Positions 1 through 7,272 of a stretch of 64,000 nt of DNA are shown one piece after another. The first letter of the stretch is position 1, and the number at the start of each line of letters is the position of its first letter. The notes beneath the pieces are model-generated. The model saw only the letters and a list, made by a program, of their open reading frames with translations, ran no database searches and was not told the origin of the DNA. Source of the stretch: Burkholderiales bacterium (GTDB taxonomy: Bacteria; Pseudomonadota; Gammaproteobacteria; Burkholderiales; Burkholderiaceae_C). The stretch lies in NCBI GenBank assembly GCA_003963115.1, contig RXJQ01000004.1, positions 1-64,000 on the forward strand, read 5' to 3'. The position numbers and the translations under genes were made by a program.

Positions 1-2
1 CC

Positions 3-473
3 GTGTACCGGGCTCGAATTTGCTTGTCTGTCATTTCCATGCTCCTACGTCTATTTGAACAGGAGCTAAGAACTACGTTTTACAGGGGCAACCTCACATT
101 ACCGCCAGAAGCACAAGAGAACGCGAAAAGAAATCTGGAGGAGTCTAAGCGCGACGAACAACTCTCTGGAGACGAGATCGTCCAAGAAGAGAGTCAGAGA
201 TACCAACGTGCTATTGATGCCGTGGTTGTCAAGGTGCTTAAGAAGAACGACTACGAGGGGAATTGGGTCACCTACGTTGAGTCAAGAACGCGTGGTACAG
301 ATACCGCGACACAGAGCAAAATGACCGTCTCTTTTAGCGATGGGCGGTGGGAAGTCAAAGCATGCGATTGCTCTATTCCTTATGAGGCAAGCAATCGCAT
401 GAAGCGAATTAAAGCAATGGGCGATGGCTTGATGAACGCGCCTTCACCTGTTGAGGTCAGGATCGTGCCTTGA
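3..473 (+). CDS. Hypothetical protein, possibly 5'-truncated by the window edge
   Basis: The open frame runs from a GTG at position 3 to a TGA at 471-473 (156 residues). The true start may lie outside the window or at the internal ATG near 39. The middle is charged, with many Lys/Glu/Arg. The C-terminal third contains a DCS motif and reads like the end of a small soluble domain. I do not recognise a family. The region from 1 to about 830 is visibly richer in A+T than the rest of the window, and with the adjacent hipBA genes this suggests an accessory or transferred segment. No partner gene is visible, so no function is proposed. Confidence 0.5.
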   Translation: MYRARICLSVISMLLRLFEQELRTTFYRGNLTLPPEAQENAKRNLEESKRDEQLSGDEIVQEESQRYQRAIDAVVVKVLKKNDYEGNWVTYVESRTRGTDTATQSKMTVSFSDGRWEVKACDCSIPYEASNRMKRIKAMGDGLMNAPSPVEVRIVP

Positions 474-829
474 GATGTGTGCGGCTATAGAAGCAGGGGC
501 AATGTAATGCCAGCGGGGGCCGTAGTTGTTAGTTGCAGCCACACGGGCAGGGTTTGCCGTCCAGTGTCTTGACATAAAGGCAAACCTTGGCACTTGGTGC
601 GAGGCTTTCCAATCGCACGCCGGGCATGCTGCGTGTGAGCGCCCATTCGCGCATCTTGTCATCGAGGACCCAAGCGAGCCCTATAGAGGGCAGAACTTCA
701 ATAACGGTGGCATCCACGCGGCCATTGGTTCAAGTCCAACACAGCCTACCATCTGTTCAGTGCCATGTTAATTTTGATATTTGTGTCAAAAAACTACGCA
801 AATCGCTGATATTTTGATATAAATATCAA
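474..829. other. AT-richer gap before hipB
   Basis: These 356 bases separate the first gene from hipB. They hold a possible small minus-strand gene (529-717) and, at the right end, the duplicated hipB operator (773-830). I see no tRNA, terminator or insertion-sequence ends here. Confidence 0.5.
529..717 (-). CDS. Possible small S1/OB-like protein (62 residues)
   Basis: A short frame starts at a GTG (715-717), just after an in-frame stop. The alternation of hydrophobic residues with glycine and DD, followed by a TRS segment and a Val-Cys-Leu-Tyr-Val strand, resembles a small five-stranded OB/S1-like fold. It ends in a Cys-rich tail (CPCGC). No clear ribosome binding site is seen. The call rests only on its protein-like composition in a region with no competing gene. 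It could be a chance frame. Confidence 0.35.
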   Translation of the reverse strand: MDATVIEVLPSIGLAWVLDDKMREWALTRSMPGVRLESLAPSAKVCLYVKTLDGKPCPCGCN

Positions 830-830
830 A
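773..830 (+). promoter_or_regulatory. Duplicated palindromic operator of the hipBA operon
   Basis: A perfect inverted repeat, TTTGATATAAATATCAAA, lies at 813-830, so its last base is the A of the hipB start codon. A second, imperfect copy (TTTGATAT...GTGTCAAA) lies exactly 40 bp upstream at 773-790. Two symmetric sites about four helical turns apart over the promoter are what HipB-type repressors use for cooperative autoregulation. No Shine-Dalgarno sequence precedes the ATG, so the message may be leaderless or weakly translated. Confidence 0.7.
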
Positions 831-1084
831 TGCAGACCCTCCAAGAGCTAGGTGAAGCCGTTGCCAAGCGCCGCAAGGCGTTGAACCTGCGTCAGCAGGT
901 GGTGGCCGAGCAGGCCGGCATCACCCCTGAATCCCTGTCCCGCTTTGAGCGGGGGCGCGGTGCCGAGTTCGGTGCCCGCAAGCTACTGGCTGTGCTGGCT
1001 GTGCTGGGCATGGAGCTCAACATCATCCCCACGGGCCAGGCTGGCACGCTGGACGAACTGCGCCGTGAGCGCAACCAGGCATGA
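830..1084 (+). CDS. hipB: HipB-like XRE antitoxin/repressor
   Basis: The gene encodes 84 residues that are almost entirely one XRE-type helix-turn-helix, with a recognition segment near residues 27-43 (AGITPESLSRFERGRG). HipB proteins are antitoxins that bind and neutralise the HipA kinase and repress their own operon as the HipBA complex. The stop codon overlaps the start of hipA (ATGA at 1081-1084), so the two are translationally coupled. Two symmetric operator copies sit directly over the promoter and start codon. Confidence 0.85.
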   Translation: MQTLQELGEAVAKRRKALNLRQQVVAEQAGITPESLSRFERGRGAEFGARKLLAVLAVLGMELNIIPTGQAGTLDELRRERNQA

Positions 1085-2418
1085 AGCTTTCGGTCTACGT
1101 CATGGGCCGAGATGTGGCCGTGCTGGAGCAATCGGGCGACTTCAAAAGCGTGCTGAGCTACCACGCTCACACTGCGCCTGATGACTTTGTGTCCCTCACC
1201 ATGCCGGTGCGAACCGAGTCCTACGTGTGGGATGACCAACTGCCGCCCGTGCTGCAAATGAACTTGCCGGAGGGCTTCCTGTTGCAGGTGCTGCAAGAGC
1301 AATTTGGGCCGCACATTGGCGCAAGCCCCCTTGCCTTGCTGTCGGTCGTCGGGCGCAATATGGTGGGGCGCATCCAGGTGGCCGCCACCGGTGCGGAGCT
1401 GAACCAGCCTGCCAAGCCCATCGAGGTGGCTGCGCTGCTGAAGGGCGACAATTCAGAAGAGGCCTTTGCCGAACTGGTTCGCCAGCACGCGACCAGCGGC
1501 GTATCCGGCGTGGTGCCCAAGTTCCTGGATGAGGCTGAAGAAGCGCAACCAGCAGCGCTACTGGCTGCGCACAAGAAGGCCAGCCTGATCACGCGGCGGC
1601 ACATCATCAAGGGCTCCAGCAAGCAATTGCCCTTTGTGGCCTTGAACGAGCACCTGTGCATGCAGGTGGCATCGAGGGTCATGCCCACGGCCAAGACCGA
1701 CGTGTCAGACGACGGCCAGGCCTTGGTGGTGCACCGCTTCGATGTGGACGAGCACGGCCAGCCCCACTGGGGCATGGAAGACTTCTGTTCACTGCTGGGC
1801 CTGCGGCCTGCCGCCAAGTACGACACCACTTGGGAGCGTATCGCCAAGGCCGTACGTGACCACGTCCCTGCCGACCGCAGGCTTGAAACCTTCAGGCAGC
1901 TGGCCGCCACCTTGCTGCTGACCTACGTGCTGCGCAATGCCGATTGCCACGCCAAGAACCTGGCGCTGCTGTATACCAGCCGGGCTGATGTGCACCTATC
2001 GCCTGCCTACGACATGCTGACCACGAGTGTGTATGCAGGCTTTCAGCACAACCCGCCTGGCATCGAGTTCATGGGCAAGAAGACCTGGACACCTGGCAAG
2101 AACTTGCAGACGTTCATTGCCGCGACGTTTGGCGTTCAGCCCAAAGAGCAGGCGCAGATGGTTGAAGCGATCAGCGATGCGGTCGCAGATGTGGGCAAGC
2201 AGGTTCAAGAAGCCATGGTGAAGCACGGCGGTTTCAACGACATTGGCAAGCGCATGCTGGTGGCCTGGTCAGAAGGCGTGCAGGGCTTACGTGATAAACG
2301 CGTCTATGCTGTGGGCGATTGGTGCCCGGGTGATGCGTTTGAAGGGTTCTCCGCGCCGGCCAAGTTGAAGGCAGAGCAAACCAAGATCGGCCGTTCCCCT
2401 TTGATGGGGAAGCGATAA
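1081..2418 (+). CDS. hipA: HipA-like serine/threonine kinase toxin
   Basis: The protein has 445 residues, the normal HipA length. It has the N-terminal HipA domain and a kinase core. Visible kinase features are a P-loop-like SGVSGVVPK around residues 139-147, HRFD at 218-221, a catalytic loop NADCHAKN at 286-293 with Asp288 as expected base, and a metal-binding SPAYD ending at Asp311. HipA kinases of this fold phosphorylate translation-related targets (glutamyl-tRNA synthetase in E. coli) and cause growth arrest or persistence. The target here is unknown. The P-loop departs from the E. coli GAQ form, so it belongs to a divergent HipA branch. Catalytic residues are intact and the toxin is probably functional. 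Confidence 0.88.
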   Translation: MKLSVYVMGRDVAVLEQSGDFKSVLSYHAHTAPDDFVSLTMPVRTESYVWDDQLPPVLQMNLPEGFLLQVLQEQFGPHIGASPLALLSVVGRNMVGRIQVAATGAELNQPAKPIEVAALLKGDNSEEAFAELVRQHATSGVSGVVPKFLDEAEEAQPAALLAAHKKASLITRRHIIKGSSKQLPFVALNEHLCMQVASRVMPTAKTDVSDDGQALVVHRFDVDEHGQPHWGMEDFCSLLGLRPAAKYDTTWERIAKAVRDHVPADRRLETFRQLAATLLLTYVLRNADCHAKNLALLYTSRADVHLSPAYDMLTTSVYAGFQHNPPGIEFMGKKTWTPGKNLQTFIAATFGVQPKEQAQMVEAISDAVADVGKQVQEAMVKHGGFNDIGKRMLVAWSEGVQGLRDKRVYAVGDWCPGDAFEGFSAPAKLKAEQTKIGRSPLMGKR

Positions 2419-2566
2419 ACCGTCATGCGCACAATGACGAACGCAGTGGAAATCGACCAGACCCTCGTGATGGATTAACGGATTTGCCGTCCCGTCATGC
2501 AGGCAGGGGGCCAACCCCGCCGAAAACGCCAACAGCCGTCTTGTGTGCGGTCGATATCGTGGCCGT

Positions 2567-3832
2567 ATGCGTCACGGCCTTCCCGACAATCTCTCCGACA
2601 TGGTGGCGGCAACCCTGAAGCAGGGCTTTCCGCTGCTGCGCTTTCCTGCGCCGCTGGAAGCGCGTTATCAGAACGCCATGTCCGCACGCCGTCTGCGTGT
2701 GCAGGCCATAGGCGTTGCCTTCAGCCTTCCCCTCTACCTGTTGCTGTTCGTGGCCGACCACGAGATGGTGCCCGACAGCATGGCGCAAGCGTTCCTGTTG
2801 CGTTTGGAGGTGTTCCCCATTGTGGTGGCGCTGTGCGGGCTGACGCTGATCGGGATCAAGAATCCGGCCAGACGCGAGTGGGTCTTTGCGGCGTTCGGGC
2901 TGGCTTCATGCCTTATCTCGGCGCTGGTGAGCCTGAGCAGCCACAGCGTCATGAACACGCATCACCTGGCGACGCTCAACCCCATCGTGATCTACGCCGT
3001 TCTGTTGGGGCGGTTCTGGCCGATGCTCGTGATGTGCAGTGGCGTCTCCGTCGTCTACTTCACATCGGCGTTCCTCATGGGGCGCCTGTTCAGTGACATC
3101 GGCGTGGGCGTCGGCTTGCTGCTGCAGGCCAACATCACCTTCATGCTTTACGGCTGCTACCTGCTGGAGCGCGTGTCGCGTCAAAGCTTCCTGATCGACG
3201 AGCAGGAGACGGAGATGGATGCCGAGCTGCACGATGCGACCGATCAACTGGCCCGTATCGCACGGGAAGATGCGCTGACCGGCCTGGCCAACCGCCGATG
3301 CTTCACCGACCATCTTCAGCAAACGCATGAGAGGGCGTGCCGCGAGGGCGAGGTCCTGGCCTTGCTGATGATCGACGTCGACCACTTCAAGGCCTACAAC
3401 GATCACTATGGTCATCCAGCCGGTGACGTGTGCCTGCGCCGTGTCGCCCAGGCGCTGGCGGCCGGCACGCGGCAGCCTGGCGGCCTGGTGGCGCGCTGGG
3501 GCGGTGAGGAGTTTGCCATCATCTTGCCTGGTGCGGATGCCGCGCGTGCGCTTGAACTGGCCGAGCAGTTGCTGTCAGAGGTCAAGGCCTGTGCCATCGT
3601 GCATGAAGCGTCGCAGGTGGCGTCGGTCGTGACCTTGAGCATCGGCGTGGCCGTGTGGTCGCCTGGCCATGATGTGTCGCAGGCCGCTCTGCTTGCCGCG
3701 GCCGATGAGGCGCTCTATCACTCGAAGACCACGGGGCGCAACAGGGCCACCTTGCATGAGCTGCTGCTGGTGGCGTCGTCATCGTGCGGTGTATCCGAGG
3801 GCGCTTCGCAAAAGATGGTGTCTGCCACATGA
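2567..3832 (+). CDS. Membrane diguanylate cyclase (GGDEF), first of a pair
   Basis: Starting at the ATG at 2567 (a GTG at 2543 is an alternative) the protein is about 421 residues. The N-terminal 200 residues form several membrane helices with no recognised sensor domain. A short coiled-coil linker then leads into a GGDEF domain with an intact signature GGEEF near residues 312-316 and the metal-binding MIDVDHFK. It should make c-di-GMP from two GTP at the inner face of the membrane. The RxxD inhibitory site normally five residues before GGEEF is absent (the stretch reads RQPGGLVAR), so product inhibition through that site is unlikely. It overlaps the next cyclase gene by four bases. Confidence 0.88.
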   Translation: MRHGLPDNLSDMVAATLKQGFPLLRFPAPLEARYQNAMSARRLRVQAIGVAFSLPLYLLLFVADHEMVPDSMAQAFLLRLEVFPIVVALCGLTLIGIKNPARREWVFAAFGLASCLISALVSLSSHSVMNTHHLATLNPIVIYAVLLGRFWPMLVMCSGVSVVYFTSAFLMGRLFSDIGVGVGLLLQANITFMLYGCYLLERVSRQSFLIDEQETEMDAELHDATDQLARIAREDALTGLANRRCFTDHLQQTHERACREGEVLALLMIDVDHFKAYNDHYGHPAGDVCLRRVAQALAAGTRQPGGLVARWGGEEFAIILPGADAARALELAEQLLSEVKACAIVHEASQVASVVTLSIGVAVWSPGHDVSQAALLAAADEALYHSKTTGRNRATLHELLLVASSSCGVSEGASQKMVSAT

Positions 3833-5028
3833 ATACAGTCAGCCTCCGTGCCTGGCTGCCTCCACGTGCCGTCCTGTCGGCCGAGGAGGCGCGGCTGTAC
3901 ACCGAAGAAAGCTACGCCGTGTGGCGGCGTCAGTCCATCATCGGTGGGCTGCTGGCGCTGGCCTTCAACAATGCCTTCCTGCTGATGGACTACCTGATCG
4001 GCCCTGAGGTGTTCAAGGTGGGGCTGCAGGTCCGGCTGTATTGGAGCACCTCTCTGGGCTTGATCGCGCCGATGCTGGGCGTGATGTCCCTGAAAGGTTT
4101 CATCCGGCCAGCCCCGGTCTTGCAGGAGATCGTGGTGGTGGCTACCGCAGCCATGTCGGGCCTGAGCATCTTGCTGGTGGCCGCCTTGTCGCCCATCCAC
4201 AGCACCTATTGGGGTATCTTCTACCACGTGGGTCTGGTTCCCACGATGGTCTTCGGCACGGTGATGGCGCGGCTGCGCTTCCGTGCCGCAGGCATGCTGG
4301 TGGCGGCGATCCTGCTGATGCACTGGGTCGCGCTGGCCTGTGCGCCCCACATCCCTCAGGCGCCTGTCATGTCTGTCATGCTCAGCGTGGCCATACCGGC
4401 GATGTTCATGCTGATGTTCAGCTTCCAGTTCGAGCAGGCCGAGCTTCGGCGCTTTGCCCAGAAGCAACGCGGCAAGGCCTTGCGCGCGCAGTTGCTGGCC
4501 CGGCGTGGCGACCTGGAGCGGGCGTCGTTCCGCGATCCCTTGACCGACGTGAGCAACCGACGTGGTTTCAGCGCCGAGATGGACCAGTTGCTGTCCTCCT
4601 CTGCTGGAGAGCCTCAGCCCTACGCGATGCTCTTGATCGACATCGATCACTTCAAGCTCTACAACGACCGCTATGGCCACCTGGGTGGCGACGAGTGCCT
4701 GCGCCGGGTGTCGCAAGCGCTGGCTCAGGTCGCCAGCAATGCCTCGGCCGTGCTGGCGCGTTGGGGCGGCGAGGAGTTTGTCATGGCCTTGCCTGACGCC
4801 GATGCACATGATCTGGCCGCTTTCGGCCAGCGCTTGTGTGTGGCTGTGCGAGAGGCGGCCATACCGCATGACCGTTCGCCGACGGCCGACATCGTCACCA
4901 TCAGCGTGGGGGCGGTGTCGTCGACACAGTGCCCCGCGGGCGTGCCGTGGAGCGCCGTGCTGGAGCAAGCCGATCTGGCGCTCTACCGTGCCAAGCACGA
5001 AGGGCGCAACCAGGCCGTGACGGCCTAG
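3829..5028 (+). CDS. Membrane diguanylate cyclase (GGDEF), second of a pair
   Basis: The start is set at 3829 because its ATG overlaps the previous stop codon as ATGA, giving 399 residues; a longer frame from 3784 would overlap the upstream gene needlessly. Residues 35-200 form roughly six membrane helices. Residues 230-395 are a GGDEF domain with DIDHFKLYNDRYGH and the active-site GGEEF at 313-317. The RxxD I-site is missing here too. The layout matches that of its upstream neighbour, so the pair looks like a tandem duplication that has diverged. Both should synthesise c-di-GMP. Confidence 0.88.
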   Translation: MNTVSLRAWLPPRAVLSAEEARLYTEESYAVWRRQSIIGGLLALAFNNAFLLMDYLIGPEVFKVGLQVRLYWSTSLGLIAPMLGVMSLKGFIRPAPVLQEIVVVATAAMSGLSILLVAALSPIHSTYWGIFYHVGLVPTMVFGTVMARLRFRAAGMLVAAILLMHWVALACAPHIPQAPVMSVMLSVAIPAMFMLMFSFQFEQAELRRFAQKQRGKALRAQLLARRGDLERASFRDPLTDVSNRRGFSAEMDQLLSSSAGEPQPYAMLLIDIDHFKLYNDRYGHLGGDECLRRVSQALAQVASNASAVLARWGGEEFVMALPDADAHDLAAFGQRLCVAVREAAIPHDRSPTADIVTISVGAVSSTQCPAGVPWSAVLEQADLALYRAKHEGRNQAVTA

Positions 5029-5060
5029 GGGCATCCCGCTCCCCTGGCCAATGGGGTGGC

Positions 5061-5082
5061 GCACGGGCACGCATGCCCGTGC
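5061..5082 (+). terminator. Strong hairpin after the cyclase pair
   Basis: GCACGGGCA and TGCCCGTGC form a perfect 9-bp stem with a 4-base loop. No long T run follows, so it is at best a weak intrinsic terminator. It sits 32 bases after the second cyclase stop codon and just before the AraC-type site at 5085. Confidence 0.45.
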
Positions 5083-5084
5083 TT

Positions 5085-5114
5085 GAAAATGATCACTGCC
5101 TGCCTGGAAATGAG
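5085..5114 (+). promoter_or_regulatory. Predicted AraC-family binding site upstream of phaZ
   Basis: Two AAATGA half-sites (5087-5092 and 5108-5113) lie in direct orientation exactly 21 bp apart, the two-turn spacing of AraC-type sites. The whole 30-base segment matches the one upstream of the PETase-like gene (7171-7200) at 22 of 30 positions without gaps. It ends 63 bases before the phaZ start. The regulator is inferred to be the AraC-family protein encoded at 6069-7127. Confidence 0.65.
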
Positions 5115-5176
5115 CCGCCTGGCTGAAGGGGCGCTGCGAACAATGGGTCCATCAAATCAACCCGATGAGGATCCTC

Positions 5177-6094
5177 ATGAATGCAGTCAAGCTGTCTCCA
5201 TCTCTTCAACCCGCCTTGCTCGGTGTCTTCACCTTGGCGATCGGCCTGCTGGCGGCCAAGCCGGCTCATGCCGACCGCTGTAAGCCCAATACCTCGGGCG
5301 CGATGGTCTGTACCTACCAGGAGCGCACGCAGTCGTTTTCTTCGGCGGGCTTGCTCGGCTGCTTGGGCGGCAAGGGCACGCGCTCGGTGCGTTGGCAGGT
5401 GCCTGAGGGCACGCCTCCCGCAGGTGGCTGGCCCGTGGTGTTCTTCTATCAAGGCACCGTGCCAGCTTCGGACCCGGCCTACACCCCCTTCACCATCACC
5501 AGGACGGCCTTCGGTGCCCGGTACCTCCAGGCCTCGCTGCATGAGTTGCTGGATGATCCGGCCGGTACGGGCAAGCGCTATGCCGTGATCGCGCCCGAAG
5601 CCGCGGCCTCGTTGGGCCTGCGCTTCTGGGACACGAACAAGCTGGGCACTTACGCGCTCAAGGACGATGCCTGTTTCTTTCCCCAGCTGTTCAAGGACGT
5701 TTCAGGCGGTGCCTATGGCGCGCCCTCGCAGTTCAACATGAGCAAGCGCTTCGCCTATGGCATATCGAGCGGGGGCTACAACACCAGCCGCATGGCCGTG
5801 TCGTTCAACCAGGATTCGAACTGGGCGGCGCTGGCCGTGGTCTCGGCTTCGTACGCCACCTGCGCCGGGCCGCTGTGCAGTGTGCCGTCCGTCTTGCCAT
5901 CCAACCACCCGCCGACCAAGTTTTATCACGGTACGGCCGATGTGATTGTGCCCATCGGCACCATGCGGACCTACTTCGACCGGCTCAGCCAGCAGGGCAT
6001 CGAGACGGAGAAAGTCGAGAACAGCGGGGGGCACGCCTTCACGGCTGACGTGCTGGGCACCTCGGGCATCAAGGCGTGGTTTGACCGGCATTGA
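5177..6094 (+). CDS. phaZ: Extracellular medium-chain PHA depolymerase (GISSG type)
   Basis: The start at 5177 is preferred over 5165 because a GAGGA lies just upstream of it; the product is 305 residues with a signal peptide ending at AHA near residue 32. The alpha/beta-hydrolase core carries the lipase box GISSG (nucleophile near Ser197), an HGTAD aspartate near 255 and a GGHAF histidine near 286. The GISSG box, the spacing of the triad and the total size match the poly(3-hydroxyoctanoate) depolymerase of Pseudomonas fluorescens GK13, which hydrolyses extracellular medium-chain-length polyhydroxyalkanoate. There is no separate substrate-binding domain, as in that enzyme. The gene converges on the AraC regulator gene, overlapping its 3' end by 26 bases. 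Confidence 0.85.
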   Translation: MNAVKLSPSLQPALLGVFTLAIGLLAAKPAHADRCKPNTSGAMVCTYQERTQSFSSAGLLGCLGGKGTRSVRWQVPEGTPPAGGWPVVFFYQGTVPASDPAYTPFTITRTAFGARYLQASLHELLDDPAGTGKRYAVIAPEAAASLGLRFWDTNKLGTYALKDDACFFPQLFKDVSGGAYGAPSQFNMSKRFAYGISSGGYNTSRMAVSFNQDSNWAALAVVSASYATCAGPLCSVPSVLPSNHPPTKFYHGTADVIVPIGTMRTYFDRLSQQGIETEKVENSGGHAFTADVLGTSGIKAWFDRH

Positions 6095-7127
6095 GCGGGG
6101 TTGAGCTGGGCTCTTCCTGGCTTGTGGCGAACTGGGTCGGTGTCATGCCGGCCTGGGCCCTGAACGCACGTATGAAATTGCCAACCGATGTGTAGCCCAG
6201 CGTCTGGGCGACATCGCCGACGCGCATGCCATGCTCACGCAGCATGTGGCAGGCGCGCTCGTGCCGGATCTCACAGGCCAGCCGCCGGAAGTTGCAGCCC
6301 TGTGCGGCCAGATAGCGGTTCAGCGTGCTGGCCGACACGTTGGCGATCACTGCCAGCTCCTCCAGCGTGGGCTGTTGGGCGATGCTTTCGCGCAGCATCG
6401 TGTCGACCCAGGCGGGCCAGTCCCGCTGCGGCTGGCGCAAGAGCTTGTAGTAGACCCCCACGCGTTCCTCGGCCTGCCTCAGCATGATCGGATTGGCCAG
6501 CGGCATGCGGGTGTCCAGGACGTCCGCACCGAACTTGAAACGCACGGCGGGGAGACCGCCCTGCCCGAAGTAGACGCGCCCTGGCTTGAGTCGTCGATAG
6601 CGCGACACATCCGGTGGCTGCGCGGTGGAGAAGCTCACTTCGAAGTCGGGCAGCTTGTCGCCCAGGATCAGCGTGAGCCGGTTGTAGAAGGCACCCAAGA
6701 CGAAGTCGAACGACGCGATCAGCATGTCATAGGGCACGCCGAGCATGGGCTGCCAGCAGACCTCCGCCGTCTCTTTGACTTCCTTGAAGCTCATGCCCGT
6801 GATCCGGGAGATCAGTGGGAAGTAGCGGACCGTGATCTCGATGCTGTCGCGCAAGGTGGCGCAACTGAGCATGGCCCGTCCGAGCTCGCCGTATTGCGCG
6901 GGGCCGCAACGCAGCCCGGTGGCAAGAAACACATCGGGCCGCCCGCTCATCGTGGCCAGCAAGTGGCTCACGTGGGCCAAGGTCTCCAGCGGCAGAACCG
7001 AATCCAGATGCGCGAAGCTTTGGCGGGAGATGCCCGTGCGGTCCAGCGCTTCGGTGCAGTCAAAGCCTTCGCTTTCGAGGTACTCGACGATCAGGGCGAC
7101 GTACCGCGCTGGGCAATGGATGGGCAT
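6069..7127 (-). CDS. AraC-family transcriptional regulator of the polyester cluster
   Basis: The 352-residue protein has an N-terminal ligand-sensing domain of the arabinose-binding-like AraC_N type (about residues 20-200) and a C-terminal AraC DNA-binding domain (about 240-335) with two helix-turn-helix units; the second contains VGDVAQTLGYTSVGNFIRAFR. Such proteins usually sense a small hydrophobic or organic ligand and activate nearby genes. It lies between two secreted polyester hydrolase genes and is divergent from the PETase-like gene. Both hydrolase promoters carry the same 21-bp-spaced direct repeat, so it is the obvious candidate activator of both. The ligand may be a hydrolysis product, which is inference. 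Confidence 0.85.
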   Translation of the reverse strand: MPIHCPARYVALIVEYLESEGFDCTEALDRTGISRQSFAHLDSVLPLETLAHVSHLLATMSGRPDVFLATGLRCGPAQYGELGRAMLSCATLRDSIEITVRYFPLISRITGMSFKEVKETAEVCWQPMLGVPYDMLIASFDFVLGAFYNRLTLILGDKLPDFEVSFSTAQPPDVSRYRRLKPGRVYFGQGGLPAVRFKFGADVLDTRMPLANPIMLRQAEERVGVYYKLLRQPQRDWPAWVDTMLRESIAQQPTLEELAVIANVSASTLNRYLAAQGCNFRRLACEIRHERACHMLREHGMRVGDVAQTLGYTSVGNFIRAFRAQAGMTPTQFATSQEEPSSTPLNAGQTTP

Positions 7128-7170
7128 GCGTGCTGACTGGGACTTGTACCAGGGTCGGGCTGGCTTGCGT

Positions 7171-7200
7171 GGAAATGATAACTGGCCGCTGAGAAATGAA
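7171..7200 (+). promoter_or_regulatory. Predicted AraC-family binding site upstream of the PETase-like gene
   Basis: Half-sites AAATGA at 7173-7178 and 7194-7199 lie in direct orientation 21 bp apart, matching the site at 5085-5114 at 22 of 30 bases. It ends 73 bases before the hydrolase start and lies in the divergent promoter region shared with the AraC-family gene, so it could also mediate autoregulation. Confidence 0.65.
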
Positions 7201-7272
7201 AAGCGGACGAGTAGCAGGATTCAGAGAATGAATTCACATCAGTTCGATGGGCTTTCAACAAGAGGATTCAAG

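Noticed and set aside
3718-5070. Minus-strand open frame of 450 codons over the second cyclase
   Set aside because: It lies opposite an unmistakable GGDEF gene and its composition (many His, Gln, Arg) is typical of a shadow frame.
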